Shown here: in pieces, positions 1 to 5,686 of the stretch
Position numbering within the stretch: the first letter of the stretch is position 1
Layout of the letters: every line of letters begins with the position of its first letter
Assembly (NCBI GenBank): GCA_044347745.1
Contig: JBIKUD010000068.1
Span: forward strand, 1 to 12,057
Length of the DNA stretch: 12,057 bases
Source: JAIBBV01 sp044347745
Lineage (GTDB): Bacteria > Bdellovibrionota_C > UBA2361 > JAFLCA01
Reading direction: 5' to 3'
Translations under genes and position numbers: made by a program
Notes under the pieces: generated by a model
Database searches by the model: none
Told to the model about the DNA's origin: nothing
Seen by the model: the letters and a program-made list of their open reading frames with translations, nothing else

Positions 1-2
1 AC

Positions 3-89
3 GAGTTGTCAGGAGATAATGCGCTCGGCGAGGCAGTTTCTGGAGTCGTGCTCGGAAATGTAACGCGGGTTATTATTATTAAAGGGTAA
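3..89 (+). CDS. Possible C-terminal tail of an unidentified gene (partial)
   Basis: An open frame enters from the left edge and ends at TAA 87-89. It encodes 28 residues ending in a hydrophobic, beta-like stretch (VTRVIIIKG). I do not recognise the family. The only support is that the frame is open to the edge and that another ATG follows 3 nt after the stop, in the same frame. The opposite strand also has an open, Ser/Thr/Pro-rich frame over the same bases, so strand and reality are both uncertain. Sequence to the left of the window would settle it. Confidence 0.25.
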   Translation, partial: ELSGDNALGEAVSGVVLGNVTRVIIIKG

Positions 90-92
90 AGG

Positions 93-215
93 ATGGCATC
101 GAGTGAAGGTGCGGTTCCTGAGCTGCTGCTGTTACCGGTTTGCCCGTACCCCGTTTATCCGTTTCCGGCCTCTCCGCAAACTGCTCCGTTACCAGAGGAA
201 ACAAGAACCCAATAG
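93..215 (+). CDS. Tiny proline-rich ORF, 40 aa, hypothetical
   Basis: ATG 93 follows the preceding TAA by 3 nt, and the purine run AAAGGGTAAAGG just before it could serve as a ribosome binding site. The product would be 40 residues with a hydrophobic LLLL stretch and then a proline-rich C-terminal half (PVCPYPVYPFP). No domain is recognisable. It faces the leftward methyltransferase gene, which ends at 255. It could be a real small protein, a frameshifted extension of the upstream gene, or chance. The regular spacing of CCG codons suggests coding, but the length is too short to be sure. Confidence 0.2.
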   Translation: MASSEGAVPELLLLPVCPYPVYPFPASPQTAPLPEETRTQ

Positions 216-254
216 CACCGATTTATGCATGTACGGCGCTACACGGTGGTAAAC

Positions 255-1451
255 CTATTCAACTCTCACCATAACAAACTTTAGGTACCGCAGTTCCTCA
301 CAAGCCAAGGGGTAGGGGTGATCTTCAGGCTGACCGAAGCTGCCAATTACCGTACCTCGTCGTCTGGCTTTTGAGATGGCAGTTTTGCAAATTTCAGTAA
401 ACATGCTGTCAGGAATATGACTGGAGCAGGAAGAGAAGGCGATAACTCCTGATGGAGCCAATACCTTAAGACTAGCAATAAAAAGATTCTGATAACTTTC
501 TTTAGCGCGCTCTACATGACGCTCTGCGGGGGCGAACGAGGGTGGGTCGACTACAATTAAATCCCACAAGTTCTTTTGCTCGGCAGCTTTCTCGAGAAAT
601 ATAAACGCATCCTCCGCGATGCCCACATGTGCATTCTCACTAAGACCGTTTAGTTTCCAGTTGTTTTCTGCCCAGGCAATCGCAGGTTTGGCCAAATCTA
701 CTGTAGTGACTGATTTAGCTCCGTTGGCTCCGGCATACACGGAGAATCCGCCGGTATAACCAAACATGTTCAGCACTGTTTTATCGCGCGCCATTTTGCC
801 AAAACGCTGACGGTTGTCGCGCTGATCAAAAAAGAAACCAGACTTTTGGCCTTGCACAATATCGGCTTCAAACATCAAGCCATGTTCTTTAAAACGAATA
901 CGGGAATCGGTGAGGCCACCAATAATTACTTTTCCTGCTTCTCCAGAATCGGAGCGTGGCTTTTGGTAAACCGTTTTGATGTCCAGTTCTTTGTGCAGCC
1001 AATTGGCAATTTCATTTACGTTCCAAAAACCGCTTGGGCCCTTTCCATCAAGTTTAAAAACCGCGTGGTCTGCATACACGTCGCAGACAAGGCCGGGTAG
1101 TCCATCGCCTTCGCCATTAAACAGGCGATAGCCGGTAGTTTCTTTGTCTAAAATTGCTTGCCGAAGTTCTTTAGCTTTGTTTAATCGACTTAAGATAAGC
1201 TTGTCGTCAAGCTGGGCGTTTTCAAGCGCGCAGATACGCACGGCGATTGGGCTTTCAGGATCGTACATGCCAAAAGCGAAAAGTTTACCTTCTTTATCGC
1301 GAACCAACGCTCGGGTGCCAGCTGGTGCTTGAGGCAGTTCTGCGAGCCAATCGCGGTAAATCCAAGGAAAGCCTTGTTTGAGGTGGCGGACATGATCCCG
1401 TGCAAGCTTAAGTTTAACGGCATCTTTGACGTCGGAAAGAATAAATCCCAT
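255..1451 (-). CDS. rlmI: Class I SAM-dependent rRNA large-subunit methyltransferase, RlmI family
   Basis: A 398-residue protein of the RlmI/YccW family. The characterised member makes 5-methylcytosine at C1962 of 23S rRNA, using S-adenosylmethionine, in the cytoplasm. The N-terminus (about 1-75) is the PUA-like RNA-binding part, with KQGFPWIYRDW at 25-35. A middle region (about 85-190) contains GEGDGLPGLVCDVY. The Rossmann methyltransferase part follows: GQKSGFFFDQRDNR at 201-214, the SAM-binding motif VLNMFGYTGGFSVYA at 226-240 with the acidic VD at 251-252, motif IV VDPPSFAP at 301-308, and the SSCSSH segment at 340-345 carrying C342, the likely catalytic cysteine. The length is normal for the family. 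It starts 11 nt after the stop of the upstream TPM gene and is probably co-transcribed with it. No Shine-Dalgarno is visible, and the ATG lies in a hairpin (separate entry). The family call is firm; the exact target nucleotide is inferred. Confidence 0.9.
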   Translation of the reverse strand: MGFILSDVKDAVKLKLARDHVRHLKQGFPWIYRDWLAELPQAPAGTRALVRDKEGKLFAFGMYDPESPIAVRICALENAQLDDKLILSRLNKAKELRQAILDKETTGYRLFNGEGDGLPGLVCDVYADHAVFKLDGKGPSGFWNVNEIANWLHKELDIKTVYQKPRSDSGEAGKVIIGGLTDSRIRFKEHGLMFEADIVQGQKSGFFFDQRDNRQRFGKMARDKTVLNMFGYTGGFSVYAGANGAKSVTTVDLAKPAIAWAENNWKLNGLSENAHVGIAEDAFIFLEKAAEQKNLWDLIVVDPPSFAPAERHVERAKESYQNLFIASLKVLAPSGVIAFSSCSSHIPDSMFTEICKTAISKARRRGTVIGSFGQPEDHPYPLACEELRYLKFVMVRVE

Positions 1452-1466
1452 AGACTGCTAGTCTAT
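1450..1466 (-). promoter_or_regulatory. Perfect hairpin covering the rlmI start codon
   Basis: In the leftward mRNA the arms ATAGACT and AGTCTAT (7 bp, 3-nt loop AGC) pair. The 3' arm contains the first two bases of the rlmI ATG, and the 5' arm contains part of the TAG stop (1463-1465) of the TPM gene. A ribosome finishing the TPM gene would open the stem. The arrangement therefore fits translational coupling, especially as rlmI lacks a visible Shine-Dalgarno. The pairing is seen in the sequence; the function is inferred. Confidence 0.45.
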
Positions 1467-1966
1467 CGAGCTATAGGGCTATTTGGAAGTTCGTTGGGAT
1501 TGTTCTTCGCTGGATCTTGAGCAAAGTGACTCTGTAAAAGCTCTGTAATAGCCCTGATGAGCGAAAAGCTGCCATTTCGGAAGTCTTTTTTAGCAAAGCT
1601 CTGTTTCGTCTTTTCGCATAGGAGGTCCCACGCGACTTGAGGAACTTTGGCTATAATTCCTCGGTCAGCAACAATCTCAAGTGCATGGTCAGCAAGCAGT
1701 ATGTACACGAGCACTCCGCAGTTTGCTTCCGTGTCCCAGACTCTCAGTTCCGAGAATACTTCAATAGCGCGGTCTCGAGCACTTTGTGAGCGCCAAATAT
1801 TAGTGACTGGCAATGCGGCTTCAACAACAAATCTAATTTCGCCCTGATGGCTGTTTTCGCTTTGAGTAATTTCAGTCTCGAGCGCGTTTAGAAGGGATTT
1901 AGGAAATGTTTTCCGTAGTTGAAGCGGGCCATGCAAAACGTGAGCAAGCATTCGTCGTATTACCAT
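1463..1966 (-). CDS. TPM domain protein, soluble, 167 aa
   Basis: A second, shorter TPM-domain protein. The core pattern is at residues 67-103: RAIEVFSELRVWDTEANCGVLVYI followed by LEIVADRGI. This matches the conserved TPM motif of an F..L.v.dTe.n.GVLiY strand and then an I..D.GI turn. There is no signal peptide or membrane segment, so it would sit in the cytoplasm or on the membrane's inner face, unlike its upstream neighbour. The C-terminal 20 residues are Asn/Pro-rich and probably disordered. The ATG (1964-1966) lies inside the last codons of the upstream TPM gene, giving a 7-nt overlap (agATGgtaa) typical of translational coupling. The TPM fold has been linked to phosphatase activity and photosystem II maintenance in plants and cyanobacteria. 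The role in this type of bacterium is not known. Confidence 0.75.
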   Translation of the reverse strand: MVIRRMLAHVLHGPLQLRKTFPKSLLNALETEITQSENSHQGEIRFVVEAALPVTNIWRSQSARDRAIEVFSELRVWDTEANCGVLVYILLADHALEIVADRGIIAKVPQVAWDLLCEKTKQSFAKKDFRNGSFSLIRAITELLQSHFAQDPAKNNPNELPNSPIAR

Positions 1967-2850
1967 CTTCCGGATGCGCCTCCTCCGCCAAAGCTACCAC
2001 CACCACCGCCGCCGAAACCGCCGCTAAATCCACCGCCTGAAAATCCGCCTCTCCCGGCGTAGCCACCTATGCTGCCACTGCGCCCCGCCAGTGCGAGTGA
2101 GGCGATAAAAACAGCAAAAGCAAGCATAAGGGCAAATGAAAAGGAGACAAAAAGCCCACCTAAAAATGCGAGACCCGTTGATACGCCTAAAGCCACAGGT
2201 AAGCTAAATAGTGTTCGTAGTATCAAGGTAAGCATGGCGCCCGCCATCAGCAGAAGCGGATGAAAGGCCTGATCTTCTGGCGCTCCGCGTTTTGAAGCTT
2301 TGGGCAGTTCTTCGCCCTTAATAAGAAGCGCGAGATTTTCGACTCCGGCTTGGATTCCGCCTGCAAGATCGCCACTTCGAAATTTTGGCACTATAAAATC
2401 TTCAATAATGCGTTTGGCTTTTGCATCGGGGATCGCTCCTTCAAGCCCATAACCAACTTCAATGCGCACACGACGGTCCTCGGTGGCAACAAGCAGTAGG
2501 ACTCCATCGTCTATTTTATGGCGACCTACTTTCCACTGTTCAACCACGCGGATGCTAAATTGTTCTATTTCCTCTGGTGCTGTTGATTTGACCAAAAGCA
2601 CAAAAATTTGACTGCCTTGTGCGCGAGAAAAAGTTTCAAGGAAGCTGTCTATTTCAAGGCGCGCCTGAGCTGGAAGGGCTGAAGCTGCGTCGGTGATCCA
2701 AGACGTGGGCGGAGGAATCGGTGATTGAGCAAAAACATAGCTCGTGTTGAGGACCAGCCAGATTGCGCAAGCTAGCATAATGGCCCCAGAACGTAGGACG
2801 TGGGTCCAGGTATGTGTAGCTACAGTAATCAGGCTAGTTTTTTTGCTCAT
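1960..2850 (-). CDS. YgcG-like TPM domain membrane protein with Gly-rich tail
   Basis: A 296-residue protein counted from ATG 2850. Two TTG codons just upstream extend the frame to 2856 but ATG is preferred; no strong Shine-Dalgarno marks either. Order of parts: an N-terminal signal sequence with hydrophobic core at about 22-40 and possible cleavage near VFAQ; a TPM domain at about 52-178, with HKIDDGVLLLVATEDRRVRIEVGYGLEGAIPD as its hallmark; two hydrophobic segments at about 198-220 and 224-256; and a Gly/Ser-rich tail at 257-296 with GGGG runs. This is the usual architecture of YgcG-type proteins: a periplasmic TPM domain anchored by C-terminal helices. It follows lemA by 17 nt, a recurrent pairing in bacteria. 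The function is unproven; an envelope role is likely. Confidence 0.85.
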   Translation of the reverse strand: MSKKTSLITVATHTWTHVLRSGAIMLACAIWLVLNTSYVFAQSPIPPPTSWITDAASALPAQARLEIDSFLETFSRAQGSQIFVLLVKSTAPEEIEQFSIRVVEQWKVGRHKIDDGVLLLVATEDRRVRIEVGYGLEGAIPDAKAKRIIEDFIVPKFRSGDLAGGIQAGVENLALLIKGEELPKASKRGAPEDQAFHPLLLMAGAMLTLILRTLFSLPVALGVSTGLAFLGGLFVSFSFALMLAFAVFIASLALAGRSGSIGGYAGRGGFSGGGFSGGFGGGGGGSFGGGGASGRW

Positions 2851-2867
2851 CAACAAAAATCAGAATG

Positions 2868-3452
2868 CTAAAATTGTACGCTTGGTGCTTTCTGAATCTC
2901 CTTTTCATTTTCAACAGTGAAATTTGGTTTGGTGGTGAACCCAAAAATTTTCGCCGTCAAATTGGAAGGGAAGCTGCGCACAGTGGTGTTGTAGGCTTGA
3001 ACTGCGCTGATATAGCGACCACGGGCTACTGTAATTCTATTTTCAGTTCCCTCAAGCTGCGCCTGTAAATCTCTAAAGTTGGCATCAGCTTTTAATTGAG
3101 GATAATTCTCAGAGAGCGCAAGCAGCCTTGAGAGAGCACCACCGAGGCCAGCCTGCACTTCTTGAAATTTCTTAAATTGCTCTGGGTTTCCAAGCACCTC
3201 AGGGCTTATTTGGAGCGCGCCAATTCGAGAGCGGGCTTCAGTTACCTCTGTCAGCACCTTTTCCTCATGCGCTGCAAAACCCTTTACGGTATTAACCAAA
3301 TTGGGAACTAAATCAGCTCGGCGCTGGTATTGATTGAGCACTTCTGACCAGGAAGCTAAAATTTGCTCATCCTGAGACTGCATGCTGTTGTAGCCGCAGC
3401 CAGAAAGGGAAAGTGCTACGACGAGAAAGAGTACATAAATAAAATTTTTCAT
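2868..3452 (-). CDS. lemA: LemA family lipoprotein
   Basis: A 194-residue LemA-family protein. Residues 1-18 are a signal sequence ending in the lipobox LSGC, so C19 is the probable lipidated residue and the mature protein is likely membrane-anchored on the periplasmic side. The rest is the alpha-helical LemA domain with its signature segments YQRRADLVPNLVNTVKGFA at 42-60 and YPQLKADANFRDLQAQLEG at 117-135, then R139, RGRY and AYN. Start choice: ATG 3452 has GAGG six bases upstream. A TTG at 3464 gives four extra residues but overlaps that Shine-Dalgarno, so it is rejected. The gene leads the lemA-TPM-TPM-rlmI run. The family is common but its biochemical job is unknown. Confidence 0.93.
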   Translation of the reverse strand: MKNFIYVLFLVVALSLSGCGYNSMQSQDEQILASWSEVLNQYQRRADLVPNLVNTVKGFAAHEEKVLTEVTEARSRIGALQISPEVLGNPEQFKKFQEVQAGLGGALSRLLALSENYPQLKADANFRDLQAQLEGTENRITVARGRYISAVQAYNTTVRSFPSNLTAKIFGFTTKPNFTVENEKEIQKAPSVQF

Positions 3453-3458
3453 AATAAG

Positions 3459-3462
3459 CCTC
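3459..3462 (-). promoter_or_regulatory. lemA ribosome binding site (decides the start)
   Basis: GAGG on the minus strand lies 6 nt before ATG 3452. It selects this ATG over the in-frame TTG at 3464, whose second codon (AGG) is part of the site. Confidence 0.7.
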
Positions 3463-3484
3463 AAAGAGCTGAATTGCAGCTCGC

Positions 3485-3512
3485 AATATAGGCTATATAA
3501 GCATTAAATCAA
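3485..3512 (-). promoter_or_regulatory. Probable sigma70-type promoter for lemA
   Basis: On the minus strand TTGATT (3512-3507) and TATATT (3490-3485) are separated by 16 nt, about 33 nt before the lemA start. The match to TTGACA/TATAAT is good, and the surroundings are AT-rich. It would drive the lemA-TPM-TPM-rlmI block independently of the lipoprotein gene upstream. No clear terminator was found between the two units. Confidence 0.5.
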
Positions 3513-3587
3513 AAAATTAAAGTAGCGAGAGCCTCTGTTGCCTTTTGGCTAGAAGCGATCTCACAATTCGTACGTTTGAGATGAGTT

Positions 3588-4040
3588 CTAGCGGCCTTTG
3601 ACTTCAAACACTGGGCTTGGTGCTGACAATTTAGTGCCGTTATAGGCCACGAGCGAGACAAACAAATTTTGCTGTGGCGCTTCATCAATGGTGGTTCGAT
3701 ACACATAGCCAAACTGTGGGTCCTCAAAACGTTCGAGCTTGGCAACTTCAATCCTCTTTTCTTGGCTCAGCGAGTCACGACTCAGACCGTATCGAATTAC
3801 GTAGCCTTCAACGGGTTCGCTGGGAATTGCCCAAATGATCTCAATTCCCTTTGGCGTAATGGTCTCAGCGGTTGGGGTGGCAACGGTACTGGACGGGCTG
3901 TTAACGGAATTTTGCGCCGGGGCCTCAGATTCAAAAGAGCTTGGTTGGGGGTCTGAAAAAAGACCGAGGGTGTTCCTTTCAACAAAGCTGCAAGCCGTAA
4001 GAGCGGAGATTGCTAAAGTGAGGACAAGACGTGAATACAT
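3588..4040 (-). CDS. Small lipoprotein with fibronectin type III-like domain
   Basis: A 150-residue protein. Residues 1-16 form a signal sequence ending in LTAC, so C17 is the predicted lipidated cysteine. Residues 30-62 are Ser/Pro/Thr/Ala-rich and look like a flexible linker. Residues 63-149 fit a fibronectin type III fold: GIEIIWAIPSEPVEGYVIRYGLS (conserved Trp, then G-Y-x-I-x-Y), a middle strand pair, and NLFVSLVAYNGTKLSAPS, the usual closing strands. It is likely anchored to the inner or outer membrane and faces the periplasm or the surface. The partner is unknown. It starts at ATG 4040 without an obvious Shine-Dalgarno, diverges from cpaB, and lies 135 nt upstream of lemA on the same strand. 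The fold assignment rests on pattern only. Confidence 0.7.
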   Translation of the reverse strand: MYSRLVLTLAISALTACSFVERNTLGLFSDPQPSSFESEAPAQNSVNSPSSTVATPTAETITPKGIEIIWAIPSEPVEGYVIRYGLSRDSLSQEKRIEVAKLERFEDPQFGYVYRTTIDEAPQQNLFVSLVAYNGTKLSAPSPVFEVKGR

Positions 4041-4109
4041 ATTAATAAGTAATTTCAGTATGTTGATGGTTTATTTGGTTTTGCCGATTTACTTTGGGCT
4101 TTAAAAAAC

Positions 4110-4210
4110 AAGGACTACAGCCCCAGCCAATTTAAGTCGAAATATTTGAGAGGGTTATATCCTAACTCCAAGGTCTCGCGCACGGAAAATGTAGTGCCGT
4201 GTGTAGTCTT
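4110..4210. other. Possible structured segment upstream of cpaB
   Basis: AAGGACTACA (4110-4119) can pair with TGTAGTCTT (4202-4210), giving 9 bp with one bulged G. Inside, CACGG (4181-4185) pairs with CCGTG (4197-4201), and the stem extends outward through G.U wobbles. The wobbles would work only in a rightward RNA, since on the minus strand they become A-C mismatches. It may be a leader or small RNA, or chance. No known RNA family is recognised. Confidence 0.25.
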
Positions 4211-4226
4211 AGGGAGTGGGTACACA

Positions 4227-4261
4227 AAAATTCTAAGAGGCTGAAATCATACTAGAATTTT
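4227..4261. repeat. 9-bp perfect inverted repeat upstream of cpaB
   Basis: AAAATTCTA at 4227-4235 is the exact reverse complement of TAGAATTTT at 4253-4261, with a 17-nt spacer. The arm centres are 26 bp apart, so both could lie on roughly one face of the helix. It sits just upstream of the sigma54-like element, where an activator or repressor site would be expected. It is not a terminator, because no gene runs into it from the left. Confidence 0.55.
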
Positions 4262-4296
4262 GGAGTGCCCATTTGGAATGGACTCGATTTTTGGTT

Positions 4297-4312
4297 GGGC
4301 CTCATTTTTGCA
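4297..4312 (+). promoter_or_regulatory. Sigma54-like -24/-12 promoter element for cpaB
   Basis: GGGCCTCATTTTTGCA has GG (4298-4299) and GC (4310-4311) separated by exactly 10 nt, the invariant spacing of sigma54 promoters. It also has a full TTGCA block, and 8 of the 12 fixed consensus positions match (TGGCACG....TTGCA). The predicted start would lie near 4323, about 107 nt before the cpaB ATG. Several pilus genes in other bacteria are sigma54-dependent. The call rests on one sequence and short motifs occur by chance. Confidence 0.35.
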
Positions 4313-4429
4313 ATGCGTTGTTTGGCCCAAATGTATTACAATACGGTCATGGTCCGTTTTGGATCATTTTGGGTCGGTTTTGAAACTTATGGGCTTTCCA
4401 TAAGAGGACTCTCGGAGGGGATAGGTTTT

Positions 4430-5347
4430 ATGAGTACCAAGTTTGGACGTTATTACCCAGCACTTGGGAAGAAGAATAATGATCGCGAGCGCCTGCTTTT
4501 TGTGGCCGCCGCCGGCTTAGCTTTTTCTCTTCTCGTTGTACTCTTTATTGTGTTCAGCTTCGGATCGAGCTCAGAATCCAAAGAAGCTTCTGTTCCAGTC
4601 AACAATTCTATTACGTCAGCTATCGGCACCGTAACTCTTCTTACCCCCGACAGAATTATCCGCGCTGGCACCAAGCTTTCTGAAATAAGTTTTAAAGAAG
4701 TTTATTGGCCCCGCAATCAAGTTCCCGATGGAGCAGTGCGTGACATTGATGAGATGAAGGAGCTTTTTGCGAAGGTTGATTTGCAGCCTGGCGTGCCCGT
4801 TCAACGTAGCCAGCTTGCTACCGAGGCAGTTCAGACCACATTGCCTGTTACTCCAGGGAACAGGGCAGTTGCATTTGAAGTTGATGCGACTGCCGGAATT
4901 GAAGGCCATGTGTTGCCCGGCACTCGCGTGGATGTAGTGCTTACCTATTATGAACAAGGCAATCTCATTTCTAAGGTAATTGTACAGAATGCTCGCGTGC
5001 TCTCGTACGGTGGCGATTTTACTCCTGTAGAAAAACGATCAGTGGTTGCCAACTCCGTTCGTCAGACGAGCCGCACAATTACGCTTGATGTTGCACCAAA
5101 AGATGCCTTGCAAATTACAACAGCTCGTCAGCTTGGGCGTTTAAGTCTAATCATGCGTTCTGCTGAGGACCAAAAAGGTATTGATAAAACTGATTTCAGC
5201 CAGGATGAAATTGATAAATCTGGCCGTGCTCGTGAGCAGCGCACCACAGGAAACTGTATGAAAGGCACCGCGCGCATGGGAGATAGAGAATATCTTGTTG
5301 GCTGCGATGGGTCGCTGAGCGAAGTGCTTAATCCGAACGAGCCGTAG
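4430..5347 (+). CDS. cpaB: Flp/Tad pilus assembly protein CpaB (RcpC)
   Basis: A 305-residue CpaB/RcpC-type protein, a periplasmic component of Tad (Flp) pilus secretion systems thought to act with the outer-membrane secretin. ATG 4430 follows GGAGGGG (4414-4420). One transmembrane helix lies at about 22-44. A SAF-like domain spans about 66-132, including LTPDRIIRAGTKLSEISFKEVYWP and LQPGVPVQRSQL. The conserved RcpC/CpaB region spans about 136-245, with NRAVAFEVDATAGIEGHVLPGTRVDVVLTY at 144-173 and VIVQNARVLSYGGD at 183-196. The C-terminal 60 residues hold two cysteines (C276, C292) that could form a disulfide. No other tad/cpa gene lies next to it. Family assignment is strong, but without secretin, CpaF or TadB/C nearby its pilus role is inferred. 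Confidence 0.88.
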   Translation: MSTKFGRYYPALGKKNNDRERLLFVAAAGLAFSLLVVLFIVFSFGSSSESKEASVPVNNSITSAIGTVTLLTPDRIIRAGTKLSEISFKEVYWPRNQVPDGAVRDIDEMKELFAKVDLQPGVPVQRSQLATEAVQTTLPVTPGNRAVAFEVDATAGIEGHVLPGTRVDVVLTYYEQGNLISKVIVQNARVLSYGGDFTPVEKRSVVANSVRQTSRTITLDVAPKDALQITTARQLGRLSLIMRSAEDQKGIDKTDFSQDEIDKSGRAREQRTTGNCMKGTARMGDREYLVGCDGSLSEVLNPNEP

Positions 5348-5354
5348 TAAGCTC

Positions 5355-5563
5355 TTTAATTTTGCCAAGATCGGGATCTGACGGCGGGAAGACTGGCAGG
5401 CTGGGACAGAGACGAACAACTTTTTAGCTGACAAACTGTTCAACAGAATGCGGTTGACCGCAAAACTGTTTGCGGCTGGACTGACTTCCAGCACCAGCAC
5501 CAGCACCAGCACCAGCACTTTCCTGGCTCTGTCGGCCCTGGTCCGATCTGCCCCTAAATTAAA
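5355..5563. other. Candidate structured RNA or nested inverted-repeat element
   Basis: A gene-free stretch starting 8 nt after the cpaB stop, closed by collinear complementary arms. TTTAATTT (5355-5362) pairs with AAATTAAA (5556-5563); AGATCGG (5368-5374) with CCGATCT (5543-5549); CAGG (5397-5400) with CCTG (5537-5540); and GACAGAG (5405-5411) with CTCTGTC (5527-5533). The interior has local hairpins: TGCGG/CCGCA (5449-5462, loop TTGA), CCGCAAA/TTTGCGG (5458-5475, loop ACTG), which excludes the first, and GCTGGA/TCCAGC (5475-5492). This order of nested arms is unlikely by chance and fits a folded RNA of about 209 nt. It could be a cpaB 3' UTR, an independent small RNA or a mobile palindromic element. 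No U-tract terminator follows, and strand is undetermined. I recognise no known RNA family in it. Confidence 0.45.
5488..5517 (+). repeat. Tandem hexamer CCAGCA x5
   Basis: Five perfect head-to-tail copies of the 6-bp unit CCAGCA, with one more base continuing the pattern. It lies inside the candidate structured element and no supported gene covers it. A 6-bp unit would keep frame if translated. Perfect copies suggest recent expansion by slippage and possible copy-number variation between strains. Confidence 0.85.
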
Positions 5564-5574
5564 ACCGGTGACCC

Positions 5575-5602
5575 TTGTGCCGCTACTAATTCTTGCGATA
5601 AT
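5575..5602 (+). promoter_or_regulatory. Probable promoter of the ABC (gld-like) operon
   Basis: TTGTGC (5575-5580), 16 nt, then GATAAT (5597-5602), preceded by TG one base upstream (TGCGATAAT), which makes an extended -10. The -10 matches 5 of 6; the -35 is weak (3 of 6), as is usual with an extended -10. Predicted start near 5609 would leave a leader of about 117 nt before ATG 5726. Confidence 0.4.
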
Positions 5603-5686
5603 AATGCTCTAACGGCTGGTCACTCTACGGTAACTTCACCTGAAGGCTGTGAGGTTCTTTTGCCGTTTCAAGCCAGCCCAAAAACA

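Larger units (their letters stand above)
4041..4429. other. Divergent intergenic control region (lipoprotein / cpaB)
   Basis: 389 nt between two genes that point away from each other, with no convincing gene. The cpaB frame is open upstream to a GTG at 4265, but that start has no Shine-Dalgarno and adds a non-conserved 55-residue piece. The region holds a 9-bp dyad (4227-4261), a sigma54-like element (4297-4312) and a cluster of complementary segments (4110-4210), each listed separately. I could not identify a convincing promoter for the leftward lipoprotein gene. Confidence 0.6.

Noticed and set aside
216..254. CACCG/CGGTG pair as a terminator between convergent genes
   Set aside because: Five base pairs around a loop of about 24 nt with no T-run is not convincing.
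4265..4429. N-terminal 55-residue extension of cpaB from GTG 4265
   Set aside because: No ribosome site precedes the GTG, the ATG at 4430 has GGAGGGG upstream, and the membrane anchor follows that ATG at the normal distance.
5458..5475. Hairpin CCGCAAA/TTTGCGG as the cpaB terminator
   Set aside because: No U-tract follows it, and it is part of a larger nested structure.
5488..5518. Tandem hexamer as a CRISPR-like array
   Set aside because: The unit is 6 bp with no spacers, so it is a simple sequence repeat.
5147..5518. Leftward 123-codon ORF beginning with Leu-Val repeats
   Set aside because: It lies antisense to the 3' end of cpaB. Its Leu-Val stretch is only the reverse reading of the CCAGCA repeat, and no domain is visible.
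5448..5612. 54-codon ORF (rightward) with Ser-Thr repeats
   Set aside because: There is no Shine-Dalgarno and no recognisable domain. It overlaps the hairpin-rich element, which explains the sequence better. It is kept only as an alternative in the repeat finding.
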